Shown: positions 1-6,218 of the stretch, in pieces
Numbering within the stretch: the stretch's first letter is position 1
How the letters are laid out: every line of letters starts with the position of its first letter
The notes under the pieces: model-generated
The model's database searches: none
Seen by the model: the letters and a program-made list of their open reading frames with translations, nothing else
Told to the model about the DNA's origin: nothing
Position numbers and translations under genes: made by a program
Source: RECO01 sp050485385
GTDB taxonomy: Bacteria > Pseudomonadota > Alphaproteobacteria > Geminicoccales > Geminicoccaceae
Direction of reading: 5' to 3'
DNA: 13,249 bases
Assembly (NCBI GenBank): GCA_050485385.1
Contig: JBJHBG010000122.1
Span: forward strand, 1 to 13,249

Positions 1-163
1 GTGCGCGGGGCCCGCCCCCCGCCCGGCCCGGCCCCCCCCCCCCCCGGGCCGCCCCCGCCGCGGCCCCGCACCAGCACGGGGTGGGGCCGCCCCCCCCCGG
101 TCCCTCGTCGCCCGGGGGTTGGTCTTGTTCCGTTCCCTCGCCTAGGGGGGGGGGGCCCCGGGG
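1..163. other. Low-complexity contig end with G/C homopolymers
   Basis: This stretch is made almost wholly of G and C, with long single-base runs (a C run near 36-45, further C runs near 92-98, a G run near 145-155). Such runs are unusual even in a 70% GC genome and commonly mark low-quality read ends. Frame 2, the frame of the ORF that follows, has a TAG at 143-145, which could be real or an indel artefact. No gene is called here. Confidence 0.6.
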
Positions 164-598
164 GTGGCGCCCCGCCAAGGGGCCGGGGCGGGGGCGCTGT
201 CGGCCGCCGGCGACCGGCGGTCGGAAGCGATCGACGAGGCCCGGAGCGACGTGCCCGCCGCGGCCTTGGCGGCGGCGGGCGATGCCGCCGACGTGGCTTT
301 GGAGTCGGCGGGCGATGCCGCCGACGTGGACTACCCGGCGGCGGGGCCCGGCGTCCCGAGCGCGGTAGCCGAGGCGGTCCTCGCGATGTTGAGCCCGGGG
401 CCGCGTGGGGGGGCGGAGGCGACGGACACCGCCGACGGTGCCGTGCTCGTCGAGGACCAGCTTTGGCTGCTGCCCGAGGTGGCGCCAAGCCGGTCGGCCG
501 GTGCCGGCGATGGTGCCGACCGGTATCCGCTCCCACTCGACGACGTCGATTGGAACGAGTCCGCGACCGACACCGTGCCCGAGGGTGACGCCCTATGA
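164..598 (+). CDS. Acidic hypothetical protein, probably the C-terminal part of a larger gene
   Basis: I do not recognise this protein. The open frame runs from a GTG at 164 to a TGA at 596-598, giving 144 residues rich in Ala, Asp, Glu and Gly. A TAG at 143-145 lies just upstream inside the homopolymer tract, so the true start may be outside the window and hidden by a sequencing indel. Residues about 37-58 contain two copies of an 11-residue unit centred on AGDAADV, encoded by a 33-bp tandem repeat. The end (LPLDDVDWNESATDTVPEGD) is acidic with no known motif. The stop overlaps the start of the type I secretion ATPase by ATGA, so the two are probably translationally coupled. It might be a secreted substrate or accessory factor of that exporter, but no GGxGxD RTX repeats are present to prove it. 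Confidence 0.5.
   Translation: MAPRQGAGAGALSAAGDRRSEAIDEARSDVPAAALAAAGDAADVALESAGDAADVDYPAAGPGVPSAVAEAVLAMLSPGPRGGAEATDTADGAVLVEDQLWLLPEVAPSRSAGAGDGADRYPLPLDDVDWNESATDTVPEGDAL
273..338 (+). repeat. 33-bp tandem repeat, two units, inside the upstream ORF
   Basis: A 24-bp block at 273-296 recurs exactly at 306-329, a period of 33 bp (11 codons). The repeat encodes AGDAADV in the acidic hypothetical protein. The period keeps the reading frame, which is mild support that this ORF is translated. Confidence 0.75.
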
Positions 599-2352
599 GC
601 GCTGTCGGGTCCCGTCTTCCCGGCGCGGCCGGCAGCCAGGATCGACCGCGCAATGGCCTCGTCCGCCGACTCGGTCGCCACCTCGGCTTTCTGGCCCCGG
701 TGGCGCTGTTCAGTCTCGGCGGCAATCTGCTGCTGCTCGGTGTGCCGCTCTACTCGATGCAGATCTACGATCGCGTGCTCCCCACGCAGAGCGTCACGAC
801 GCTGGTCGTGCTGTCCCTGTTGATCGGCGCGATGGTGCTCGCATCGTTCCTGCTGGACCTGATCCGGGGACGCCTGCTGGTGCAACTCGCCGCCAAGGTG
901 GCGATCGGGATGTCGGGTACGGCGCTCAAGGCCGGCCTGCGTGGCGACGGCGCGACGCCGCCGGGGCAGCCCGCCAACGACCTGGAAGTAGTGCGGCGGA
1001 CGCTCGCCGGCCCCGTCACCCTGGCGGTGTTCGACGCGCCGTGGGCGCTTCTTGCGATCGTGATCATCGCCGCGATCCATCCCTATCTCGGCGCGGTCAC
1101 CGCCGTCGGTGCGGCGGTCCTGGTCGTGGTGTGCCTGGCGGCCGCCATCTGGGCACGGCGGGCTCAGGATGGCCTTCGCCGCGTCGATCGCCGGATGGCG
1201 GCGAAGCTGCACGAGTTCGGGGCCGACAACGACGCGCTGCGCGCGATGGGCGGCATCGACGAGGTCGAGAGCCACCTGCTCGCCCGGCGCGGCGAGCGCT
1301 TGCACCAGGAGCTTCGCGCCGGCTACGCCGTCGCCTTCGCGCGCGCGGCGAGCCGCGGCCTCCGCTCGGCCCTGTTGCTGGCGTCGCTCGGGGCGGCGGC
1401 GTGGCTGGCGGTCGAGCAAGCCGTTCTGCCCGGTGCGATCATCGCGGTCTCCCTGCTGCTCGCCCGTGCGCTCGGCCCGGTCGAGCAACTGGCGAGCGGC
1501 TGGTTTCAACTGGTCGACGCCGGACAGGCTTGGCGCCGGCTCGACGAACTCGCCGCCGATCGGGGCGACCGGCGCCGGACGCGGCTGCCGACCGCCGAGG
1601 GCCATCTGTCCGTCGGCGAGGTGGCACTCCGCTACGGCGAGCGCGGTCCCCTGGTCCTGCGCGGCCTGACCTTCGACGTCGGCCGCGGCGAGACGCTGGC
1701 GGTCGTCGGCGCGGTCGGTGCCGGCAAGAGCACCCTGTGCCGGCTGTTGGCGGGAGCGCAGCCGCCGACGATGGGCGAGATTCGACTGGATGGCGCATCC
1801 CTCGCCGATTGGCCGAGCGATCAGTGGGGCCGCTCGATCGGCTACCTGCCGCAGGAGTTCCAGTTGTTCGGCGGCACGGTGGCCGAGAACATCGCCCGTT
1901 TCGCCGCGGTCGACGACGCGGCCGTCGTCGAAGCCGCCCGGCTGGCCGGCGCGCACGAGCGGATCCTGCAGCTGCCGGATGCCTACGACACTCCCCTCGG
2001 CGATCCCAGACTGCGCCTGTCGAGCGGCGAGCGGCAAATGATCGGGTTGGCGCGTGCGTTCTACCGCAAACCCAAATACCTGGTGCTCGACGAGCCCACG
2101 TTTCATCTGGACGACGCCGCGGAGAACGAGCTGGCGACGGCACTGCGCGAGCTCAAGTCGGCCGGCTGCACGATCGTGATCGCCTCGCGGTCACCGGCAC
2201 TCCTCCATCTCGCCGATCACCTGCTGATCCTGCAGCGCGGTCGCGCGGCGACGTTCAGGGCCCATGCCTCGATCGCCGAGGTCATGCGCCCACGTTTGGC
2301 GAGCGAGCCGGGTGCCGCCGCCGACGACGGCAAGGTGAGAACGGTACGATGA
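595..2352 (+). CDS. Type I secretion system ABC exporter, PrtD family (permease/ATPase fusion)
   Basis: This is the inner-membrane ATPase of a one-step (type I) secretion system; family members dimerise and push an unfolded C-terminally tagged protein through an adaptor and an outer-membrane channel. The 585-residue protein has the family's order: membrane domain first (segments near 31-52, 68-90, 150-187, 258-295), with the PrtD-like PLYSMQIYDRVL at 51-62, then the nucleotide-binding domain. Walker A is GAVGAGKST at 372-380, the Q-loop glutamine is Q420, and Walker B is YLVLDE at 495-500. There is no N-terminal C39 peptidase domain. Two key sites are odd: the signature reads LSSGE (475-479) instead of LSGGQ, and the switch region reads VIASRSP (528-534), with Ser531 where the family has the catalytic His. 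The start overlaps the previous stop and the end overlaps the adaptor start, both as ATGA, so it lies in a tight operon. Identification is firm; the cargo is unknown. Confidence 0.93.
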   Translation: MSAVGSRLPGAAGSQDRPRNGLVRRLGRHLGFLAPVALFSLGGNLLLLGVPLYSMQIYDRVLPTQSVTTLVVLSLLIGAMVLASFLLDLIRGRLLVQLAAKVAIGMSGTALKAGLRGDGATPPGQPANDLEVVRRTLAGPVTLAVFDAPWALLAIVIIAAIHPYLGAVTAVGAAVLVVVCLAAAIWARRAQDGLRRVDRRMAAKLHEFGADNDALRAMGGIDEVESHLLARRGERLHQELRAGYAVAFARAASRGLRSALLLASLGAAAWLAVEQAVLPGAIIAVSLLLARALGPVEQLASGWFQLVDAGQAWRRLDELAADRGDRRRTRLPTAEGHLSVGEVALRYGERGPLVLRGLTFDVGRGETLAVVGAVGAGKSTLCRLLAGAQPPTMGEIRLDGASLADWPSDQWGRSIGYLPQEFQLFGGTVAENIARFAAVDDAAVVEAARLAGAHERILQLPDAYDTPLGDPRLRLSSGERQMIGLARAFYRKPKYLVLDEPTFHLDDAAENELATALRELKSAGCTIVIASRSPALLHLADHLLILQRGRAATFRAHASIAEVMRPRLASEPGAAADDGKVRTVR

Positions 2353-3689
2353 CCGGCAACGACCGGCGCAACGCCGAGACCTTCCAAGACCCGGAACCCG
2401 ATTGCGCCGTCGCCGCGAGGCTCAGGCCCGGCGGTCACGTCGTCTGGGGGGTCTTCGTCCTGAGCCTCAGTCTCGGCGGGTTCGTCGCGTGGTCGGTCGC
2501 AGCCCCCATGAGCTCGGCCGTCGTTGCCCCCGGCACCGTCGTCGTCGACAGCGACCGCAAGCTCGTCCAGCATCCCGAAGGCGGGGTGATCGAGCAGATC
2601 CTCGTGCGCGACGGCGACGTCGTCGCCTTCGGCCAGGCGCTCGTCGCCCTCAAGAACGAGGAGCTGCTCGCGGCCGATACCCGCAGCGAACAGCTCCTCT
2701 TGATGGCCGAGGCCAAGGAGGCCCGGCTGGAGGCGGAGCGGAGGGGCGCCGAGCGGATCGAGTTCCCGTCGCCCGTGCTGACGTCCCTGCTCCCGGAGGC
2801 GTCGCGCGTCGTCGGCGACCAGGAGAGCATCTTTCGCGCCCGCCGCTCGGCCCTGGAGACGCGGATCACCAGCCTCGAAAGCAAGGTCGGCCAGTCCAAC
2901 GACGCCGCCGAGGGGCTGGAGCGGCAGCTGTTCCAACAGCAGCAGCGGGTTCGGTTGACCCAGTCGGAACTCGAGGACACGCGCATGTTGGCGGAGAAGG
3001 GCTTCGCGCCGCGCCGCCGCTTGCTGGAGCTGGAGCGTGCGCTGGCGCAGCTGGAGGGGCGCATCGCGGAGCTCGACATTGCCTTGAAGGACGCCCGGCG
3101 TTCGGCCGACTTCCACCAGTTGGAGATCAACCAGATTCGCGCCGGCTACCAGGAGGCGGTCGAAGGCGAACTGCAACTCGTGCAGAAGGAGATCTACTCG
3201 CTGCGCGAGAACCGGCGGAGCATCGTGCATCGCCTCGCGGACCTGCAGATGCGCGCGCCCGCGGCGGGGACGATCGTGAACATGACGGTCAACACCGTCG
3301 GCGGCGTGGTCGGCCCCGGCTCGGTCCTGATGGAAATCGTGCCGCTGGACGATCCGCTGGTCGTCGACGTGCGCATCAACCCGCGCGACGTCGACCACGT
3401 TGCCGTCGGCATGGCCGCCGACATCTACCTGCCTGGGATGGCGCGCCGCTCGGCGCCGCCGGTTCGCGGCGAGGTGGTGACCGTATCCGCCGACCTCGTC
3501 TTCGCCGGGGACCGCAACAACTGGCCGCACTACATGGCGCGCGTCAGGCTGCCGCAGGAGGACGACGCGGCCACGCCCTTCCGCCCGGGTCTGCCGGTCG
3601 ACGTCGTCGTCATTCGCGGCGAACGGACGCTGATGAGCTTCATGCTGGAGCCGCTGACCCGCGGCTTGACCTACGCCTTCAAGGATTGA
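2349..3689 (+). CDS. HlyD/PrtE-type periplasmic adaptor of type I secretion
   Basis: This is the membrane fusion protein that links the ABC exporter to an outer-membrane TolC-like channel. It has 446 residues, usual for the family. A short cytoplasmic N-terminus precedes one membrane segment at about 31-52. A biotinyl-lipoyl half-motif follows at about 62-102 (HPEGGVIEQILVRDGD, then GQALVAL). A long coiled-coil hairpin rich in Glu, Gln, Leu and Arg covers about 110-300. The second lipoyl half and beta-barrel begin at LQMRAPAAGTIV, and the protein ends in RGLTYAFKD, a typical closing stretch for this family. The ATG at 2349 overlaps the exporter's stop by four bases. No TolC homologue or terminator follows directly; the outer-membrane partner must be encoded elsewhere. 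Confidence 0.93.
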   Translation: MTGNDRRNAETFQDPEPDCAVAARLRPGGHVVWGVFVLSLSLGGFVAWSVAAPMSSAVVAPGTVVVDSDRKLVQHPEGGVIEQILVRDGDVVAFGQALVALKNEELLAADTRSEQLLLMAEAKEARLEAERRGAERIEFPSPVLTSLLPEASRVVGDQESIFRARRSALETRITSLESKVGQSNDAAEGLERQLFQQQQRVRLTQSELEDTRMLAEKGFAPRRRLLELERALAQLEGRIAELDIALKDARRSADFHQLEINQIRAGYQEAVEGELQLVQKEIYSLRENRRSIVHRLADLQMRAPAAGTIVNMTVNTVGGVVGPGSVLMEIVPLDDPLVVDVRINPRDVDHVAVGMAADIYLPGMARRSAPPVRGEVVTVSADLVFAGDRNNWPHYMARVRLPQEDDAATPFRPGLPVDVVVIRGERTLMSFMLEPLTRGLTYAFKD

Positions 3690-3821
3690 GCGACGGCCGT
3701 CCCTCCTGCTCGCCACCACGCGGCTTGCAGTGAATGGTCCACCGCGCCCGTCGAACGAGATCAGGCCATTGCGTCAACCCTAGGTCCCCCTTTGCGTCGA
3801 TCCGCCGGGCCAGCAAACCCA
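3690..3821. other. Spacer after the secretion operon; nothing recognised
   Basis: No ORF with convincing codon use and no hairpin followed by a T run is visible between the adaptor stop and the next promoter. The end of the secretion transcript is therefore undefined. Confidence 0.5.
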
Positions 3822-3850
3822 TTGCGCCGGCGCACCCGAACGGCTAAAAT
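3822..3850 (+). promoter_or_regulatory. Putative promoter for the cold-shock-like gene unit
   Basis: A -35-like TTGCGC at 3822-3827 and a -10-like TAAAAT at 3845-3850 (five of six consensus bases) are separated by exactly 17 bp. They sit in the most AT-rich patch of the area (3845-3872). Transcription would start near 3857, leaving a leader of about 247 nt before the ATG at 4104. Confidence 0.5.
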
Positions 3851-3918
3851 TTTATCGACTACTATCCCTATCCCCAGTGAGTGGTGCCATGTCGCCCACC
3901 TTTAGAGTCTCCCGTCGC

Positions 3919-3947
3919 TTTCCGAGCCGTGTTGCGCCGCTCGGAAA
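3919..3947 (+). promoter_or_regulatory. Stem-loop in the long 5' leader
   Basis: TTTCCGAGC at 3919-3927 is perfectly complementary to GCTCGGAAA at 3939-3947, enclosing an 11-nt loop. No T run follows on either strand, so it is not a plain terminator. It lies about 60 nt into the predicted leader. Further on, the 10-bp palindrome GGCGATCGCC occurs twice in tandem (3985-4004) and offers a second folding element. Confidence 0.45.
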
Positions 3948-4103
3948 CGAGCGAGCCGCGACCATAGCCATACGTACGTTCCGCGGCGATCGCCGGCGAT
4001 CGCCTCATGCCGTCGGCTCGAGTCGGCGCGGGGCGTCGCGTGTCTTGCCCCAATGCCGCGGTGCTGCGCCCGCACGGCTTTCGTTGTGCGGGGGAGGTCA
4101 GCC

Positions 4104-4547
4104 ATGACGACGGGCCGGACGTTCGTCGCGGGCATCACGATCACCGCTTGGCCGCAGAGCGGGGTCGGCTTCGGCTTCGCCGAGATCGTGCAGGGTCCGC
4201 ACGTCGGCGACCAGGTCAGCATCAAGGCGGCGGTGGTCGAGCGTTTCGCGGCCGAACACGGCTGGAACGCCACCAGCCTGGGGCGAACGTGTCGCGCGCG
4301 TCTCGCCCCGAACCCGGGGCGGCGTCCGGACGCGCCACCCTGGCAGCTTCTGGACTTGGCCGAGCCCCTGTTCACCCACGCGGCGCCTGACGCGGCGCGC
4401 TTCGGACTGGCCGAGCAGCAGCAACCCTATGGCGACGAGCCCGTCCGGGGCGCGCCGCAATTGGCGGAGCGGGTCGCCCGCCTCGAAGCGCAGGTGCGTG
4501 ACCTCGAGGACGCGATCCGTCGGGATCGACACCACGCGAGGGACTAG
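4104..4547 (+). CDS. Divergent cold-shock-domain-like (OB-fold) protein with C-terminal coiled coil
   Basis: The 147-residue protein starts at the ATG at 4104, chosen because a strong Shine-Dalgarno (GGGGGAGG at about 4088-4096) lies just upstream; an earlier in-frame start lacks this. The first ~75 residues resemble a cold-shock domain: an aromatic-containing first strand (ITITAWPQSG), then VGFGFAEI at the place of the RNP1 motif KGFGFI, then GDQVSIKAAVVER at the place of RNP2 (DVFVHISAV). If correct, it binds single-stranded nucleic acid in the cytoplasm, but the RNP2 aromatic and histidine are replaced. Residues about 117-147 (LAERVARLEAQVRDLEDAIR) form a heptad-like coiled coil, suggesting oligomerisation. 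Third codon positions are nearly all G/C, so it is a real gene. The fold assignment is by eye from motif order. Confidence 0.6.
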   Translation: MTTGRTFVAGITITAWPQSGVGFGFAEIVQGPHVGDQVSIKAAVVERFAAEHGWNATSLGRTCRARLAPNPGRRPDAPPWQLLDLAEPLFTHAAPDAARFGLAEQQQPYGDEPVRGAPQLAERVARLEAQVRDLEDAIRRDRHHARD

Positions 4548-4589
4548 CGGGCGAAATCGCCGGTTCGGCAAAGGGCAAGGAGAGCATCG

Positions 4590-4688
4590 ATGCGACGGAG
4601 CGACCGACCCCAAGCCGTACGGGTCCGCCACGGTCCACGGCAACCCGGCCCACGCGACCAGCCGGCCGTTGCGAGGCGCCAGAGATAG
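4590..4688 (+). CDS. Possible 32-residue arginine-rich small ORF
   Basis: An ATG at 4590 is preceded by AAGGAGAG at 4577-4584, a near-ideal Shine-Dalgarno at proper spacing, and the frame runs to a TAG at 4686-4688. The peptide would be strongly basic (about nine Arg and two His in 32 residues). It lies between two plausible genes of the same unit. The ribosome site is the only solid evidence; the peptide matches nothing I know. Confidence 0.3.
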   Translation: MRRSDRPQAVRVRHGPRQPGPRDQPAVARRQR

Positions 4689-4748
4689 GCACCCTGCCAT
4701 CGGCCGGACCATCCCCATCACCATCTCTGCAACCGGAACCCCATCACC

Positions 4749-5000
4749 ATGTCCAAGACGAACACCTCCTGGCGGGTCGACATCGCCATCATCGGCCCCG
4801 GCGAAGTCCACATGGTTCGCATCGACGACGACGACGGCGTGGCCGACATGTGCGCGTTGATCGCGTATCTCCGCGAACGCCGCAGCGCTCAGGCGGCCGC
4901 GCCGACGCTGCCGACCGACGCCGATCCTGCCGATGCGGCTTGGTCCGCGGCCAACACTGCCGAGCCCGCGGACCGAAGCCGGCGCCGCGTGCGGCTCTGA
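4749..5000 (+). CDS. Small hypothetical protein
   Basis: I do not recognise this 83-residue protein. Its first ~47 residues look folded (WRVDIAIIGPGEVHMVRI, an acidic DDDDG turn, then a helix ending YLRERR). The remainder, from about residue 48, is an Ala/Asp/Pro-rich tail ending in RSRRRVRL that looks disordered. Codon third positions are almost all G/C. The start at 4749 has only a weak ribosome site. A strong intrinsic terminator begins 15 bases after the stop, so this is probably the last gene of the unit started by the promoter near 3850. Confidence 0.55.
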   Translation: MSKTNTSWRVDIAIIGPGEVHMVRIDDDDGVADMCALIAYLRERRSAQAAAPTLPTDADPADAAWSAANTAEPADRSRRRVRL

Positions 5001-5014
5001 ACGTCGAACGCCGC

Positions 5015-5036
5015 GCCGGGGCCGCCCCGGTTTTCC
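5015..5036 (+). terminator. Intrinsic terminator after the hypothetical protein
   Basis: CCGGGG at 5016-5021 pairs with CCCCGG at 5025-5030 around a CCG loop, with a possible extra G:T pair at 5015/5031. TTTT (5031-5034) follows at once. Orientation fits the genes just upstream on the plus strand. Confidence 0.72.
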
Positions 5037-5105
5037 GTCGCCGGATCTCCACGCTGCAACTCAGGGAGGGGTCGGAGCCCCATTGGCGATACAGCGCCGG
5101 TCTCG

Positions 5106-5380
5106 ATGAGGGGTGACACCGATCAGCCGGATCCTCTCTGCGACCCGTCGGCCGACGAACCGATCACTGGCGGCGCGCCCGCAGAGGGCCGTGCCCTCGG
5201 AACGTGGTGTGGGAGGCCCCGCGCTACGCTTCGCCCGAAGGCTCCGCCGATGCCAGTGCCGCTCTGGAATTGATTCTGGACCACGTGGTGGCGTCTTGTG
5301 CTGCTCGCGGCGAGGCGACGGTCGGTGCATCTCCTTCCCTCGATCGACAAACCAGCGTCCTAGAGAACTGGGCAGGTTGA
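5106..5380 (+). pseudogene. Possible frameshifted small ORF
   Basis: Frame 3 is open from an ATG at 5106 to a TGA at 5271-5273. Frame 2 is open from a GTG at 5204 to a TGA at 5378-5380 and reads as a more protein-like helix (DASAALELILDHVVASCAAR). The two could be halves of one gene broken near 5200, or two short ORFs. Third-position GC bias is weaker than in neighbouring genes and no clear ribosome site is present. The product is not recognised. The call is weak. Confidence 0.22.
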
Positions 5381-5481
5381 CCGGCAAACCCAACTCGGCT
5401 CACCTCGGGCAGAGGACTCGCTTCACTCCGTGGGGTCATCCAAACTCCGATCTGGCCGGGGGATATCGAGCGGCCGGCTTA

Positions 5482-5516
5482 CGTCATGTAGGCGTTCGCC
5501 GAAGGCGTCATGACGC
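5482..5516. promoter_or_regulatory. Palindromic site upstream of mazEF
   Basis: GCGTCATGACGC at 5505-5516 is a perfect 12-bp palindrome. Its half CGTCATG is repeated at 5482-5488, so 5482-5488 can also pair with CATGACG at 5509-5515. Between them GGCG-TT-CGCC (5491-5500) forms a small inner hairpin. It could be a dimeric repressor site or a short hairpin; nothing further can be assigned. Confidence 0.3.
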
Positions 5517-5604
5517 AGGCAACGCAGCGGGATGCGATCGGCGGTCGTTTGCGGTCGCGGCCGTGCGCGGGCGCCGAGCTTGATCGCTGCCCGGCCAGGA
5601 CGTT

Positions 5605-5617
5605 TCTACATAGTAGA
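5605..5617. promoter_or_regulatory. Putative MazE/MazEF operator
   Basis: TCTAC at 5605-5609 and GTAGA at 5613-5617 form an inverted repeat around ATA, in an AT-rich patch 16 bases upstream of the antitoxin ATG. AbrB-fold antitoxins bind such palindromes to repress their own operon. The string TCTACATA, as I recall it, also occurs in the E. coli mazEF control region, which would support the assignment. Confidence 0.5.
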
Positions 5618-5633
5618 TGCGAAAGGTCGCGCC

Positions 5634-5876
5634 ATGCACACCGTGATCAAGAAATGGGGCAACAGCGCCGCGCTTCGGGTGCCAGCATCGGTTCTCGCCG
5701 AAAGCGGGCTTCGCGTCGACGATGCGGTGGAGGTGCGCGTCGAGGCAGGGCGGATCGTCATCGAGCCCGCAACCGCGCCGCTGCCGCGCCTGGACGACCT
5801 GCTGGACGGCGTGTGCGCGGAGAACCTCCATGACGAGGCGGACTTCGGCGCGCCGGTCGGCCGCGAAGCGCTCTGA
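5634..5876 (+). CDS. mazE: MazE-type antitoxin (AbrB/SpoVT fold)
   Basis: This 80-residue protein is a close relative in layout of E. coli MazE. The N-terminal DNA-binding swapped-hairpin domain shows the hallmark KKWGNSAALRVPASVL (residues 6-21), followed by the VDDAVEVRVEAGRIVIEP strands. The acidic C-terminal tail that wraps the toxin is present (LLDGVCAENLHDEADFG), matching MazE's NDITPENLHENIDWG. The ATG at 5634 is preceded by GAAAGG (5621-5626). The toxin start directly abuts its stop. The antitoxin should neutralise the MazF-type RNase and, with it, repress the operon through the palindrome upstream. Confidence 0.93.
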   Translation: MHTVIKKWGNSAALRVPASVLAESGLRVDDAVEVRVEAGRIVIEPATAPLPRLDDLLDGVCAENLHDEADFGAPVGREAL

Positions 5877-6218
5877 GTGGCCGGCTACGTTCCCGAGGCT
5901 GGCGATGTCGTCTGGCTCGGCTTCACGCGGCAGGCGGGGCACGAGCAGGCGGGTCATCGGCCGGCGGTGGTGCTGAGCCCGGCGGCCTACAACGGGCGGA
6001 TGGGACTGATGCCCTGCTGCCCGACGACGACGCGGATCGAGAGCTACCCGTTCGAGGTAGCGCTCGACGGCGACCCGCCGAGCGTGGCGCTCGCGGACCA
6101 GGTCCGCAGCCTCGACTGGCGGGCGCGACGGGCCGAGCGCAAGGGTGCCGTGAGCCGTCGGGCGTTGGTCGAGATCCGCAACAAGGCGGCAGCGCTCTTG
6201 GGCGTTCAGAGCCAGTGA
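5877..6218 (+). CDS. mazF: MazF/PemK-family mRNA interferase toxin
   Basis: MazF toxins are ribosome-independent endoribonucleases that cut single-stranded RNA at short motifs. The 113-residue protein aligns along its whole length with E. coli MazF: GDVVWLGF at 9-16, then HEQAGHRPAVVLSPAAYN with the conserved Glu23 and Arg28, then CCPTTT, YPFEVAL, VALADQVRSLDWRAR and KGAVS. The positions of the two aspartates of E. coli's WVDFDP are Gly15 and Thr17 here (WLGFTR), a local difference that may affect RNA recognition or antitoxin contact; the catalytic positions look intact. The GTG start at 5877 directly follows the antitoxin's TGA, giving coupled and probably lower translation than the antitoxin. 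The toxin is complete and probably active. Its cleavage motif cannot be read from sequence. Confidence 0.93.
   Translation: MAGYVPEAGDVVWLGFTRQAGHEQAGHRPAVVLSPAAYNGRMGLMPCCPTTTRIESYPFEVALDGDPPSVALADQVRSLDWRARRAERKGAVSRRALVEIRNKAAALLGVQSQ

Noticed and set aside
164..598. RTX-type cargo protein of the secretion system
   Set aside because: The Asp/Ala/Gly-rich repeats lack the GGxGxDxxx nonapeptide pattern, so cargo status cannot be claimed.
331..2106. Long minus-strand ORF (591 residues) opposite the secretion ATPase
   Set aside because: It is a shadow caused by high GC. The plus-strand frame contains every expected ABC exporter motif, while this one is Arg/Gln/Asp-rich with no recognisable domain.
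405..2348. Long N-terminal extension of the adaptor frame (to 1094 residues)
   Set aside because: The frame stays open by GC bias only. The ATG at 2349 overlaps the ATPase stop and gives the normal HlyD-family length.
2217..3719. Minus-strand 500-residue ORF opposite the adaptor
   Set aside because: It is antisense to an unambiguous HlyD-family gene, with low-complexity composition.
3877..4107. 76-residue ORF within the leader of the cold-shock-like gene
   Set aside because: It has no ribosome site, is Arg/Ser-rich and contains the perfect hairpin and tandem palindromes, which fit an RNA leader better.
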